A stretch of DNA of 64,000 bases from JADJLQ01 sp034439915 (GCA_034439915.1 JAWXBI010000219.1:8775-72774), one strand, 5' to 3'. Counted from the stretch's first letter, positions 47,175-57,262 are shown. Program-made: numbers and translations. The notes: a model not told the origin generated them from the sequence alone.

Positions 47175-50100
47175 ATGTTAGGTAAAGGTTTAGTGAAATT
47201 TTTCTTTGTTCTTCTGGTGATCGTGTGTGTCCTTCAGTTTTTATTCATGCTCCCCACGAATAGAATTGAAAATAAGGCAGATAAGTTTGCCCAAATGGCA
47301 ATTGACTCCCTGCCGGATAGTCTGGACGCAGACGCTTCTTATAAATTAGCCCGTGCAGCGTTTTTAGATTCTGTTTCTGATGAGGTGATTTTTAGTATAC
47401 CGGGTATAAAAAAATATACTTATCAGGAGTTGAAACAACAACAACTGGCTTTAGGATTGGATCTTAAAGGCGGATTGAATACCATCTTACAGGTGGACCT
47501 TAAGGATTTTTTGATTCGATTATCAAAAAACAGTCAGGATCCTGATTTCCTGGCCGCTTTGGATAATGCTGAAAAAGCCATGGCCAACGACAACAGGAAT
47601 TACATCACCATTTTCGGAGAAGAATTCCAGAAGCTGGCAAAAGGGAAAAAACTGGCACCTATATTTCAACGAGATCCGGGTTTAAGAGAACAAATCAACC
47701 TGGAGACTTCTGATGCTTCAGTGTTGAATATCCTGCGGACAAAAGCCAATGAGACGGTAAAACTTACTTACGACCGGTTGGTCAACCGGATTGACAAGTT
47801 TGGAGTTGTTTCTCCAAACGTTTCATTGGATGCGAGCCGGGATCAAATCTCTGTGGAGCTTCCCGGAGTCGAAAATGCCGAGCGTGCAAAGCGACTGCTT
47901 CAAACAACCGCCAAGCTCGAGTTTTTTGATGTATACCGTGCCGGTGACCCCGGAACGACCTCACCCAGTATATTAAACACTCTGGTAGATGCGGATGCAG
48001 CCTTAAAATCCAAGATGGGAGAAGATACGATGACCGTGGATTCCACCACCAGGATAGACACCTTAATCAGCCAGGTGCAAGACAGTCTGGGCAATATTAT
48101 CGATTCTACCTATGCTTATGATACAGTGACCGTGGCCACTGACCCTATGGCCAACAGGGGGCCCTTACTGCGGGACTTTACCCCGAATTTTGTCAACCAG
48201 GACCGGACCAGTTTTACCTTCTCTCCTGCTGTTATGGGGGTGAGTGAAGGAAATAGAAGGGATAGGGTACTTAACCTGCTGAATGATCCATCAATAAAAG
48301 CACTTTTTCCCAAGGACCTTGAATTCCGATGGTCTGCTAAACCGGTCAGCCTAACCAATACCACCGACGGAGAAAACTCCAGCATGTACTTCCTCTATGC
48401 TATTCGCAAGAAAAAAGGGTCTGACGAAGCTCCTATCCAGGGTGAATCCATTGTTCAGGCGCAGCCTTCCTCCAATCGCAATGGACAAACTACGGTGACC
48501 TTGAAAATGGATAATGCCGGTTCCAAAACCTGGGCCGACATGACGACAAAAGCTGCCCAAGACAATAACCGGGAGATTGCAATATGCCTGGATGCAGAAG
48601 TAGTATCCTGTCCAAGTGTCAATGGGCCTATTACAGGAGGTGATACGGAAATTACCGGAAGTTTTACTGTACAGGAAGCGACTGACCTGGCTAATATACT
48701 TCAGGTTGGAAAATTACCCGCAAAAACCAAAATCATTCAGGAGTCCCTCATAGGTCCCTCTTTAGGAAAAGAAAATATCAGAAAAAGTTTATGGTCCATC
48801 GGACTGGGCTTTTTTATCGTCTTAGCCTTTATGATCTTCTATTACGGAGGCGGTGGGGTAGTCTCTATTCTGGCGTTGTTAGCCAACCTGCTGTTTATCA
48901 TCGGATCATTGGCCTCCCTGGGCACTGTTCTTACCTTACCTGGTATTGCCGGTATCGTATTGACCATAGGTATGGCCGTAGATGCGAACGTAATTATTTA
49001 CGAACGAATAAAAGAAGAATTGCGGTCAGGCAAGTCGTTGTTTACTTCTGTTGCCGAAGGGTTTAAACTATCCCTGGCTGCCATCCTGGATTCCAACGTT
49101 ACTACTTTATTAATGGGGGTTATCCTCATCTATTTTGGTATTGGTCCTATCAAAGGATTTGGTACTGTGCTCGTGGTCGGTATCGTCTTCACGGTATTCA
49201 CCGCTTTATTGATGACGCGTTTAATCATTGATTCCTGGTTAAGTAAAGGAAAGCCCCTGACCTTTTGGACTAAGTATACGGAGAACGTCTTCAAACGCTT
49301 CAACGTAAACTGGATTGGGATGAGGTTTAAAGCCTATATTTTTTCGGGTACGCTGATCGTGCTTGGTTTGATCTCCATTTTTACCCGTGGTTTTGATCTG
49401 GGTGTGGATTTTAAAGGTGGTTATTCCTATAATATTGACATGGGCTCCAACACCCATTCTGCTGACCAGATCCGTGAGGTACTTCAAAAAACGCTGGGAG
49501 GCACTCCGGTCATTAAGGCAATCGACGTGACCAATACGTATAATATCACCACGGCCTATCTCATTAACGACCAGGATGCAGATGCTCCTGAACGCGTTTT
49601 ATCTAAAATCCATGAAGGATTAATTACCCTACCCGGCGTGGAAAGTCTTAAAATTGAAGAACTCAGGAATACCAATGGCAAGGGAATGCACGTAACGAGT
49701 TTTACTAAAGTCGGGCCGACGATAGCGGATGATATCCGAGCGAGTGCTATCTGGTCGACCCTGCTCGGATTATTGGTGATCTTTTTATATATTTTAATCC
49801 GGTTCAACAGATGGCAATTTAGTTTGGGCGCTACGGTGGCCCTGGCCCATGATGTATTGATCACGATTGGTATTTTCTCTTTGCTGCATGGCTGGTTTCC
49901 CATATCCATGGAGATCGATCAGGCTTTTATAGCGGCTATCCTTACCTTAATCGGTTATTCCATCAATGACACGGTAATTATTTTTGACCGGATCCGTGAA
50001 TTTTTGGGACATTATTCTACAAAAAGTGAATCGGAAATTGTTAATGATGCCATCAACAGTACCCTTACCAGGACGGTGATCACCTCCTTGACGGTGTTTT

Positions 50101-50324
50101 TTACCATATTTGTATTGCTGGTATTCGGTGGTTCGTCGATCAAAGGTTTCGCTTTTGCTATGACCATCGGGGTCTTGGTGGGTAGTTATTCTACTATTTT
50201 TATCGCTGCACCGATTTTGGTAGATTTTAGTAAAAAATCCAATGAACCTAAAAACGCTGCATCGGTGGTGAAAAAAGGATTATCTAAACAACCTTTACAA
50301 CCCGTAGGAGCTAAAACAAAATAG
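47175..50324 (+). CDS. secDF: Protein translocase subunit SecDF (fused SecD and SecF)
   Basis: A 1049-residue fusion of SecD and SecF, the proton-driven helper that pulls exported proteins out of the Sec channel. SecD part: LGLDLKGGLN (about 95-105), an enlarged first periplasmic domain, then TIGMAVDANVIIYERIKEEL. SecF part begins near residue 720: LGVDFKGGYSYNIDM and LIGYSINDTVIIFDRIREF. Each half has six membrane helices. The fusion is usual in Bacteroidota. A strong terminator follows. Confidence 0.96.
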   Translation: MLGKGLVKFFFVLLVIVCVLQFLFMLPTNRIENKADKFAQMAIDSLPDSLDADASYKLARAAFLDSVSDEVIFSIPGIKKYTYQELKQQQLALGLDLKGGLNTILQVDLKDFLIRLSKNSQDPDFLAALDNAEKAMANDNRNYITIFGEEFQKLAKGKKLAPIFQRDPGLREQINLETSDASVLNILRTKANETVKLTYDRLVNRIDKFGVVSPNVSLDASRDQISVELPGVENAERAKRLLQTTAKLEFFDVYRAGDPGTTSPSILNTLVDADAALKSKMGEDTMTVDSTTRIDTLISQVQDSLGNIIDSTYAYDTVTVATDPMANRGPLLRDFTPNFVNQDRTSFTFSPAVMGVSEGNRRDRVLNLLNDPSIKALFPKDLEFRWSAKPVSLTNTTDGENSSMYFLYAIRKKKGSDEAPIQGESIVQAQPSSNRNGQTTVTLKMDNAGSKTWADMTTKAAQDNNREIAICLDAEVVSCPSVNGPITGGDTEITGSFTVQEATDLANILQVGKLPAKTKIIQESLIGPSLGKENIRKSLWSIGLGFFIVLAFMIFYYGGGGVVSILALLANLLFIIGSLASLGTVLTLPGIAGIVLTIGMAVDANVIIYERIKEELRSGKSLFTSVAEGFKLSLAAILDSNVTTLLMGVILIYFGIGPIKGFGTVLVVGIVFTVFTALLMTRLIIDSWLSKGKPLTFWTKYTENVFKRFNVNWIGMRFKAYIFSGTLIVLGLISIFTRGFDLGVDFKGGYSYNIDMGSNTHSADQIREVLQKTLGGTPVIKAIDVTNTYNITTAYLINDQDADAPERVLSKIHEGLITLPGVESLKIEELRNTNGKGMHVTSFTKVGPTIADDIRASAIWSTLLGLLVIFLYILIRFNRWQFSLGATVALAHDVLITIGIFSLLHGWFPISMEIDQAFIAAILTLIGYSINDTVIIFDRIREFLGHYSTKSESEIVNDAINSTLTRTVITSLTVFFTIFVLLVFGGSSIKGFAFAMTIGVLVGSYSTIFIAAPILVDFSKKSNEPKNAASVVKKGLSKQPLQPVGAKTK

Positions 50325-50353
50325 GGTTTACCATTCGCAAATGCTCATTCTCC

Positions 50354-50394
50354 AAGAGCCTGCTTGACAATCCAGCAGGCTCTTTGTATTTTTA
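50354..50394 (+). terminator. Rho-independent terminator after secDF
   Basis: AAGAGCCTGCT (50354-50364) and AGCAGGCTCTT (50374-50384) form a perfect 11-bp stem with a 9-base loop, followed by TGTATTTTT. It lies 30 bp after the secDF stop and 25 bp before the next gene. Confidence 0.9.
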
Positions 50395-50418
50395 GTAGTT
50401 CAAACCCGATTTGGAATA

Positions 50419-52428
50419 ATGAATTTTACCCGTTTTATTCAATTTGTCTTTTATACTTTCTGTATTTTTTTGTTCCAGTGGTGTACCACCATCCAGAAAG
50501 CAAAAACAGGGACGGACGCATTTGATCGCAAACAATTTTTTTTGGCCGCTTCGTTGTATGAAAAAGAGTTTGAAGAAAATTCGGATAAAAATATCAAAGC
50601 AAAACTGGCTTATGGAGCTGCCATGGCCTATCAAAAAACCAATGAAACCACTAAATCTATCCCGTGGTTTCGCGAAGCTGCCCAACTTGGATTTGGTGAT
50701 GCAGCCTGGAGGAATTACGGCCTTGCTCTGATTCAAAACCGACAATACGATGAAGCCATCACCGTTTTTGATGCCCGGATGCAGGAGAAAGGAAATTCGG
50801 ACGAATTCCGCCTTTTATTATCTTCTGCGAGACAAGCCCGTACCCTTTACCTGGAGAAACTGGATATCTATACTATAGACCCTATGCCTTTCAATACCGA
50901 GGCATCTGAATATGCGCCGGTGCTAAACCCAGACGGAACCCTGGTATTCACCTCTGATCGCCCAACCGGCACCGGGGAAGAAAATTACAAATGGACGGGC
51001 AGGAAGTTTTCTGATTTGTTTGTAACTACGGCTTCTGCATCCGACGCAAATTTGATGGATCCTGTCATTAACACCATTGCTAATGAAGGCACCGCTTGTT
51101 TTAGCAGTGATGGTCAAACTATGTTTTTTACCCGTTGCGGACTTTCCGTAGATATCAGTGATGCCTACTGTAAGATTTATTATACCCAAAAAACCAATTC
51201 TTCCTGGACCGAACCGGTGGCGTTGAATTTTCAAAAAGAACAAATCAACTATATGCACCCCTGCATGGCGGCCAATGATTCCGTTTTGTTTTTTGTTTCG
51301 GACAACGAAAAAGGGGAGGGCGGTTTTGATATTTATTATACAGAATGGGTTGATCAATCCTGGTCGGAACCTGAACGTTTAGGCAGACGGATCAATACTG
51401 AAAACAATGAAAAGTTTCCTTTTATGTATGCCGACACGCTTTATTTTGCCTCTGACCGGCTGGGGGGACTGGGCGGACTGGACATCTATAAATCCTTTGT
51501 CAATGCGGAAGGAGACTGGCAACCTCCGATCAATCTCAAATCGCCGATCAACAGCAGCGAAGATGATTTTGGACTCATTATTGATCCAACCCTGATCGTT
51601 AACGGTAACCTCAACGGATATTTCAGTTCTTCGCGTCTCGGAGGAATGGGCAAAGATGATATCTACCGATTTACCCGAACTAAAACCGATGAATCGGTTT
51701 TGATCGCCAACGTTCCGGAAAAACCAAAAGACTCATCCGTCGCGAAACCGATTAATTACAAAGCATTTTTATCGATTCATGTCATTCAACCGGTGCGGGC
51801 CAATGCGGACGACCCCAATAGCCCGGTCATTGATAAAAAATCCATTCCAAATGCCCTGGTCTTACTGAGGGAAGGGACTACCCCAACACAACTCCAGACC
51901 AATACCAATGGGTTTGTATTAAAGGAAATCAATTACGACCAGAATTACTTTATACTGGCTAATACCCCGGGATTGCTCAATTCGAGTAAACTTTTAAGTA
52001 CGTTTGACGCCAGGGATCCCAATAACCCGATTAAAACCTTTAATGTAGAAATCGTTTTGGATAAGTCATTTGCCGGTAAGGAAATCCTGATTCCCGATAT
52101 TTTTTACGATTTGGATAAATGGGCTATCCGGGAAGATGCCGCCCCGCCTTTGGATCAACTGACTCAATTACTCAAAGACAATCCCAGAATCCGGATCCAG
52201 TTGTCATCCCATACGGACTGCCGCGGTACCGACCCTTATAATCAGGAACTTTCGCAAAAAAGAGCCCAGGCGGCCATAGAATATCTGATACAAAAAGGTA
52301 TAGCAGCCAACCGGCTGGTTCCCCGCGGATTTGGTGAATCCCAATTGATGAATAAATGTATCTGCGAACAATGTACAGAAGATGAGCATCAATCCAACCG
52401 CAGGACTACTTTCCTGATTATGGAGTAA
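50419..52428 (+). CDS. porE: PorE-like OmpA family lipoprotein with TPR and beta-propeller repeats
   Basis: A 669-residue envelope lipoprotein (hydrophobic signal with Cys in FQWCTT, about 22). Domains in order: TPR-like helices (about 35-150), WD40/PD40 propeller repeats (about 150-430, for example FTSDRPTGTGEENY, FVSDNEKGEGGFDIYY, FASDRLGGLGGLDIY), a carboxypeptidase-regulatory-like sandwich (about 445-550) and a C-terminal OmpA domain (about 555-669: SSHTDCRGTDPYNQELSQKRAQ). This is the exact layout of PorE, which anchors the T9SS outer-membrane complex to peptidoglycan. Several paralogues with this layout can occur in one genome, so the symbol is tentative. Confidence 0.8.
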   Translation: MNFTRFIQFVFYTFCIFLFQWCTTIQKAKTGTDAFDRKQFFLAASLYEKEFEENSDKNIKAKLAYGAAMAYQKTNETTKSIPWFREAAQLGFGDAAWRNYGLALIQNRQYDEAITVFDARMQEKGNSDEFRLLLSSARQARTLYLEKLDIYTIDPMPFNTEASEYAPVLNPDGTLVFTSDRPTGTGEENYKWTGRKFSDLFVTTASASDANLMDPVINTIANEGTACFSSDGQTMFFTRCGLSVDISDAYCKIYYTQKTNSSWTEPVALNFQKEQINYMHPCMAANDSVLFFVSDNEKGEGGFDIYYTEWVDQSWSEPERLGRRINTENNEKFPFMYADTLYFASDRLGGLGGLDIYKSFVNAEGDWQPPINLKSPINSSEDDFGLIIDPTLIVNGNLNGYFSSSRLGGMGKDDIYRFTRTKTDESVLIANVPEKPKDSSVAKPINYKAFLSIHVIQPVRANADDPNSPVIDKKSIPNALVLLREGTTPTQLQTNTNGFVLKEINYDQNYFILANTPGLLNSSKLLSTFDARDPNNPIKTFNVEIVLDKSFAGKEILIPDIFYDLDKWAIREDAAPPLDQLTQLLKDNPRIRIQLSSHTDCRGTDPYNQELSQKRAQAAIEYLIQKGIAANRLVPRGFGESQLMNKCICEQCTEDEHQSNRRTTFLIME

Positions 52429-52837
52429 GGGTAAGCGTCCTTAGATCTTTCCATATCATTCCTTTGTTTTCTTTATTGCCGGCCACCCGGGCAACAGGGT
52501 CAGTCAGATAAATATAAAAGGGTTCGAAATAAGTCAATTGATAAGGCTTGAGCAGGATATTTAATCCCATTTCCATTGGTGGTATTCCAAAAGATATCAC
52601 CAGTCGGATTTGTTTTTGGGCCCAAAGCAGTTGGTAGTTGATCTTGAGATCCGGATTATAAACCTGATGGCACGATCTCATCCCCGGCCAGTCAAAAGCC
52701 TGAATCATTTTATCTGTAAAAAGGATCTCATCCGGCGCAAGTTTATTATGGATAAGTATAATTTCCCCGGCATTGTCCCAGGTTGTGTCCAGGTCAGGTG
52801 CGTTATAATGCCGGATGGAGTGCAGAAAATGATTCAT
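52418..52837 (-). CDS. Hypothetical protein, possible DNA polymerase III psi-like subunit
   Basis: A 139-residue soluble protein. The central VISFGIPPMEMGLNILLKPYQL and the C-terminal LTDPVARVAGNKENKGMIW...L segments recall a poorly annotated Bacteroidota family and the C-terminal K-x-x-x-W-x-x-L helix of psi (HolD), the clamp-loader accessory subunit. The link is from remembered patterns only. No DNA polymerase gene lies nearby. It is divergent from ilvE and its 3' end overlaps the PorE-like gene by 11 bp. Confidence 0.65.
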   Translation of the reverse strand: MNHFLHSIRHYNAPDLDTTWDNAGEIILIHNKLAPDEILFTDKMIQAFDWPGMRSCHQVYNPDLKINYQLLWAQKQIRLVISFGIPPMEMGLNILLKPYQLTYFEPFYIYLTDPVARVAGNKENKGMIWKDLRTLTLTP

Positions 52838-52886
52838 TCGTCGCGGGACCCTGTATTACCTGAATGGCGGTGCATATTGAAATTAC

Positions 52887-52904
52887 TTATATTTGCAAAT
52901 ATAA
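52887..52904. promoter_or_regulatory. 18-bp perfect palindrome between the psi-like gene and ilvE
   Basis: TTATATTTGCAAATATAA is a perfect inverted repeat. Each arm contains TATATTTG, the Bacteroidota -7 promoter element, one facing ilvE (start 52922) and one facing the psi-like gene (start 52837). It could be a pair of back-to-back promoters, an operator, or both. No well-spaced TTG is seen for the ilvE side. Confidence 0.4.
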
Positions 52905-52921
52905 ATTATACTTGTCATCCT

Positions 52922-54001
52922 ATGGCTTATTCAATTAAAATAGAAAAAACTAAAAATTCGCGTTTAGATCAAATTGATTTAGAGCATGTGGTTTTCGGTC
53001 ACACCTTTACAGATCATATGTTTGTGGCGGATTATTTGGATGGACAATGGACCAATTTTGAAATAAAACCGGTGAGTGAAATGCTTATCCATCCTGCTAA
53101 TCTTACCTTACATTACGGTCAGGCTATTTTTGAAGGAATGAAAGCAACCAAAGACCTGGATGGGGCTCCTGTATTGTTTCGGCCTGAACTCAATGCCAGA
53201 AGAATGAATTTTTCAGCTCGTCGTATGTGTATGGCTGAAATCCCGGAAGACCTGTTTTTAGAAGCATTGACTACACTCATTGACCTGGATTCCAATTGGA
53301 TCCCTCAAAATGAAGAAGGAGCACTTTATATCCGTCCCTATATGTTTGCTATGGACAGTTTTATTGGTGTGGCTGCTTCTGAAACCTACCGTTTTGTAGT
53401 TTTCCTGATGCCGGTAGGACCTTATTATTCCAATCCTATCAAACTATGGGTAGAACGCAAATATGCCAGGGCAGTTAAGGGAGGGACCGGAGAAGCCAAA
53501 GCTTGCGGCAACTATGCGGGTTCCCTTTACCCGGCCAAACTAGCCAGACAAAAAGGATTTGATCAGCTATTGTGGACCGATGCCTTAGAACATAAATGGG
53601 TGGAGGAAAGCGGCACCATGAATGTATTTTTTGTGATCGGTGATTCAGTCGTCACCCCTTCATTGGATGGTTCCATCCTCCATGGAATTACCCGGGAGTC
53701 GGCAATCACTATTTTAAAGGAGAAGGGATATAAGGTTGAAGAAAGGCCGGTCAGCATAGATGAACTATTCCAGGCGCACGAAAAAGGTATACTTACAGAA
53801 GCTTTCGGAGTAGGTACAGCGGTAGTGGTGATCCCATTCAAATCCATAACAGACGAAAACAAAACCCTCAATTTTCAGCCTGAGACGTTTAAGATATCCA
53901 GTTTGATAAAGGCAGAATTGACCGGATTGAAAAAAGGTACTATTCCAGACCGGCATGGATGGATATACCCAATTAAGAACCTGGAACCCGTATCAGCATA
54001 A
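52922..54001 (+). CDS. ilvE: Branched-chain-amino-acid aminotransferase
   Basis: A 359-residue fold type IV PLP enzyme that transfers an amino group between glutamate and the keto acids of leucine, isoleucine and valine. The PLP lysine is K193 in EAKACGNYAGSL; LHYGQAIFEGMKA lies near the N-terminus, and SGTMNVFFV and GITRESAI follow. Length and motifs fit the larger (mammalian-like) BCAT type. The start is the ATG at 52922; the frame is open upstream to 52610 only by chance, through the divergent gene. The isolated position suggests single-gene control. Confidence 0.95.
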   Translation: MAYSIKIEKTKNSRLDQIDLEHVVFGHTFTDHMFVADYLDGQWTNFEIKPVSEMLIHPANLTLHYGQAIFEGMKATKDLDGAPVLFRPELNARRMNFSARRMCMAEIPEDLFLEALTTLIDLDSNWIPQNEEGALYIRPYMFAMDSFIGVAASETYRFVVFLMPVGPYYSNPIKLWVERKYARAVKGGTGEAKACGNYAGSLYPAKLARQKGFDQLLWTDALEHKWVEESGTMNVFFVIGDSVVTPSLDGSILHGITRESAITILKEKGYKVEERPVSIDELFQAHEKGILTEAFGVGTAVVVIPFKSITDENKTLNFQPETFKISSLIKAELTGLKKGTIPDRHGWIYPIKNLEPVSA

Positions 54002-54056
54002 GAAGAACCCGGGGTTAGCTGATTTATTTTATTTTCCGCCGTTTAATCACTGGTGA

Positions 54057-56789
54057 TTATTCTGGTTTAAAGCACCGTTCAAGTATAGATATTACTTGTG
54101 CATCGTGGACCTTTTTATATCCCGTGGCGACTGAAGGAGATGCCGGACGGGTAATCGGTTCAAATACTCCAGGTAATATACTATTGATGTATATCCAACC
54201 CCCCATATTAAAAGGCTCTTCCTGAACCCAATACAATTTGGCTTTTTTATACTTCGTCAGCAATAAGTCCATTTGACTGGCAGGTAGTGGATACAATTGT
54301 TCAATTCGAACCAGTGCAATATCTTCCCGTTTGTACTCTGTCCTGCGGCGAAGGAGTTCGTAATACAATTGACCGGAACAGAAAAAAGCTTTGGTAATCT
54401 TTTTTGAATTGGCCATAGTGGGGTCGTCAATGATCTCCAGAAATTGGGAGTCATTCGTAAAATCTGAAACCGGAGAAACACATAAAGGATCCCTGAGCAT
54501 AGATTTTGGCGACATGACTATCAGAGGTTTACGGAAAGGCCGGGCGAGTTGGCGTCGTAATGCGTGAAAAAAATTGGCCGGAGTGGTTATATTACAGATG
54601 CACCAATTACAATCTGCACTGACCTGAAGAAAACGTTCTGGCCTGGCATTGGAATGCTCTGGCCCCTGTCCATCGTAGCCATGAGGTAGCAGCATCACCA
54701 GCCCACTCATTCGTTGCCATTTGGCTTCGGCGGAAGCTATAAATTGATCCACCATGGTCTGAGCTCCATTATAAAAATCTCCGAATTGCGCTTCCCAGAT
54801 CACCAGATGGTCCGGGGAGGCTAAAGAATACCCATATTCAAAACCGAGTACGCCGAATTCGGACAATAAACTGTTGTATATAAAAAACCTGCCTGATGTA
54901 TCCGGCAAGGAGCTCAAACGGTTGTATTCGGCGTTGGTTTCCGCATCATAAAATACCGCGTGCCGATGTGAAAACGTCCCTCTTTTAACATCCTGGCCGC
55001 TAATACGCACATTCTTTCCCTCTTTGAGCAGAGATCCGTAAGCCAATAATTCTGCCAATGCCCAGTCAAGTTTGCCGGACCCTGTCATTTCCTGATAGGT
55101 CTTCATCATCCGGTTAATTTGCGCGAGGGGATGAAACCCTTCCGGGATTTGGAGCAAGTGCTGAATGACCTGTTCCAAAGTGGTTTTCTGTATTCCCGTT
55201 ATTGGAGACTGCTCAAAATCAACGGGCCGGTTGGATTTTACCAATGCCTTCCAGGCCAGATCAGGTTCCTGGTAGACATAGGGCAGAGTCTTTTGTTTGA
55301 CCATATCCAACCGGTCCTGCAATACATTCCAGAATTCCTGTTCCATGGATTCGGCCAGCTCTTTTTGTACCTCTCCTCTGGCAATGAGTTTTTTGGTATA
55401 AAGGGCTCTTGAATTGGGATGATTTGAAATGATTTTGTACATCTCCGGCTGGGTAAATTTAGGCTCATCGGACTCATTGTGGCCATGCTTTCGGTAACAT
55501 ACCATATCAATATAGACATCCGTGTTAAACATTTGCCGGTATTCAGTAGCCAGTTCTGCCGCATAAATGACTGCCTCCGGGTCATCTCCATTGACGTGGA
55601 AGACCGGAGCCTGGATGGTAGCAGCAATACTGCTGCAATAAGTAGATGAACGGGCATCATCAAAATCCGTGGTAAATCCAATCTGATTATTGATAATAAA
55701 ATGAATGGTGCCCCCGACATAATACCCTTTCAATTGGCTCATTTGGGCAATTTCATAGACGACCCCCTGGCCGGCTATGGCAGCATCACCATGTATTAAA
55801 ATGGTCAGTATCCGGTCATAATTACTCTGGTACAATACATCGGCTTTTGCCCTGGCCATACCCATTACCACTGGGTCAACAGCCTCCAGGTGAGATGGAT
55901 TGGGGGCCAGTTTAAGATATACGGACTTGCCTCCTTCAACCTGAACCTGAGATGAAAATCCCTGGTGATATTTGACATCCCCTGAGCCAAAGCTCAGATC
56001 TGGAACAGCCGTGCCTTCGAATTCATTAAAAATTTGTTCGTACGTTTTGCCCACAATATTGGCCAGGACATTCAGTCGTCCGCGGTGGGCCATTCCGATG
56101 ATCACTTCTTCCACACCCTGTTCCACCCCGGATTCAATCATGGCATCGAGGGCGGCAATGGTGGTTTCACCACCTTCAAGAGAAAACCTTTTTTGGCCTA
56201 CATATTTTTTATGCAAAAATTCTTCAAAAATGACGGCTTCATTCAATTTATGCAGGATACGTTTTTTTTGATCCAGTTTGAGGCCAAAATCTTCCTCGAT
56301 AGCCCGCCGTTCGATGTGTTCCCTCAACCACATCCGCTTTTCTTTATTATTGAGGTGGTTGTATTCAAATCCAATATTGCCGCAATAGGTGGCATTCAGT
56401 TTATCGATGACCTGTTGCAGACTTCCCCCGGGCATGCCGAGTTCGTCAGCAGCCTTAAAGGTTTGATTCAGGTCAGCATCCTCCAGACCATAGTCGGAAA
56501 GGTCGAGGTGGGGTTGCCGGTCACGTCTTTGCCGGATAGGATTAGTTGTAGATAATAAATGGCCCCGGTCCCGGAATCCATGAATCAGGGCCATTACCTT
56601 AAATTCTTTCTCTACCTGGACGGTATTCACAGTTGCTGACAATCCAGTAGTGGATTTATCCGCAAAGTCATAGCCGGAAAAAAACAATTTCCACCCCTGG
56701 TCGAGGCTTTCATCATTGTTTAGGTATTGTTGGTACAGACGGTCTATATATTCCGGGTGGGCATTATATACGGCAGAGTAATCTTTCAT
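54057..56789 (-). CDS. sucA: 2-oxoglutarate dehydrogenase E1 component
   Basis: A 910-residue thiamine-diphosphate enzyme that decarboxylates 2-oxoglutarate in the citric acid cycle. The N-terminal E1 helix includes IDRLYQQYLNNDESLDQGW, which contacts E2. IGMAHRGRLNVLANIVGK, IHGDAAIAGQGVVYE with IINNQIGFTT (the thiamine site) and LLPHGYDGQGPEHSNARPERFL are all present. The E2 gene sucB is not in the window; it often lies next to sucA in this phylum. It is oriented away from rpsT and converges with ilvE. A TATTTTTG on the minus strand (56837-56830) may be its -7 element. Confidence 0.96.
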   Translation of the reverse strand: MKDYSAVYNAHPEYIDRLYQQYLNNDESLDQGWKLFFSGYDFADKSTTGLSATVNTVQVEKEFKVMALIHGFRDRGHLLSTTNPIRQRRDRQPHLDLSDYGLEDADLNQTFKAADELGMPGGSLQQVIDKLNATYCGNIGFEYNHLNNKEKRMWLREHIERRAIEEDFGLKLDQKKRILHKLNEAVIFEEFLHKKYVGQKRFSLEGGETTIAALDAMIESGVEQGVEEVIIGMAHRGRLNVLANIVGKTYEQIFNEFEGTAVPDLSFGSGDVKYHQGFSSQVQVEGGKSVYLKLAPNPSHLEAVDPVVMGMARAKADVLYQSNYDRILTILIHGDAAIAGQGVVYEIAQMSQLKGYYVGGTIHFIINNQIGFTTDFDDARSSTYCSSIAATIQAPVFHVNGDDPEAVIYAAELATEYRQMFNTDVYIDMVCYRKHGHNESDEPKFTQPEMYKIISNHPNSRALYTKKLIARGEVQKELAESMEQEFWNVLQDRLDMVKQKTLPYVYQEPDLAWKALVKSNRPVDFEQSPITGIQKTTLEQVIQHLLQIPEGFHPLAQINRMMKTYQEMTGSGKLDWALAELLAYGSLLKEGKNVRISGQDVKRGTFSHRHAVFYDAETNAEYNRLSSLPDTSGRFFIYNSLLSEFGVLGFEYGYSLASPDHLVIWEAQFGDFYNGAQTMVDQFIASAEAKWQRMSGLVMLLPHGYDGQGPEHSNARPERFLQVSADCNWCICNITTPANFFHALRRQLARPFRKPLIVMSPKSMLRDPLCVSPVSDFTNDSQFLEIIDDPTMANSKKITKAFFCSGQLYYELLRRRTEYKREDIALVRIEQLYPLPASQMDLLLTKYKKAKLYWVQEEPFNMGGWIYINSILPGVFEPITRPASPSVATGYKKVHDAQVISILERCFKPE

Positions 56790-56947
56790 TTAGTTAGACT
56801 TTATTTCCAATTGGTTGGCTAGGAGGGTACAAAAATAAGCAGGTATTTGTTTTCCGGTAAAAGTGATTTGTATTAAAATAATATTATATGTATATATTAT
56901 TGATTGTTATATAAATATACATATACTGTTTTTTGTCATTCAATTTA

Positions 56948-56978
56948 TTGCTTGCGTATGGAAATATCACTATATTTG
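56948..56978 (+). promoter_or_regulatory. Putative promoter of rpsT
   Basis: TTG (56948-56950) and TATATTTG (56971-56978) are 20 bp apart, a full match to the Bacteroidota consensus, and the rpsT ATG at 57008 gives a leader of about 23 bases. Confidence 0.65.
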
Positions 56979-57007
56979 CGCCCGCGTTTAACCAAAAGAT
57001 TATTTTA

Positions 57008-57262
57008 ATGGCAAATATTAAAGGTTCTAAAAAAAGAGCAGAGCTCGCAGACGTCCGGAGAACATCTAACCGGTTCAATAAAAAGACAGCGAGGACGGCA
57101 ATAGCCAGGCTTAGGGAAATTACAGACAAAACAGATGCCGATACATTTTTGAAAAAAGTCAATAGCCTGGTAGACAGGCTGGCTAAAAAAAATACCTGGC
57201 ATAAAAACAAAGCAGCCAATTTAAAGAGCAAACTAACCAAACACGTAAACGGGTTAAAATAA
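57008..57262 (+). CDS. rpsT: 30S ribosomal protein S20
   Basis: An 84-residue, Lys/Arg-rich, all-helical protein that binds 16S rRNA early in small-subunit assembly. ANIKGSKKRAELADVRRTSNR at the N-terminus and KNTWHKNKAANLKSKLTKHV at the C-terminus are typical of S20. The start is the ATG at 57008; an upstream frame extension is not protein-like. It is transcribed alone, between a good promoter and a strong terminator. Confidence 0.96.
   Translation: MANIKGSKKRAELADVRRTSNRFNKKTARTAIARLREITDKTDADTFLKKVNSLVDRLAKKNTWHKNKAANLKSKLTKHVNGLK

Noticed and set aside
56034..56555. 173-codon open frame on the plus strand inside sucA
   Set aside because: Antisense to conserved E1 motifs; no recognisable domain.
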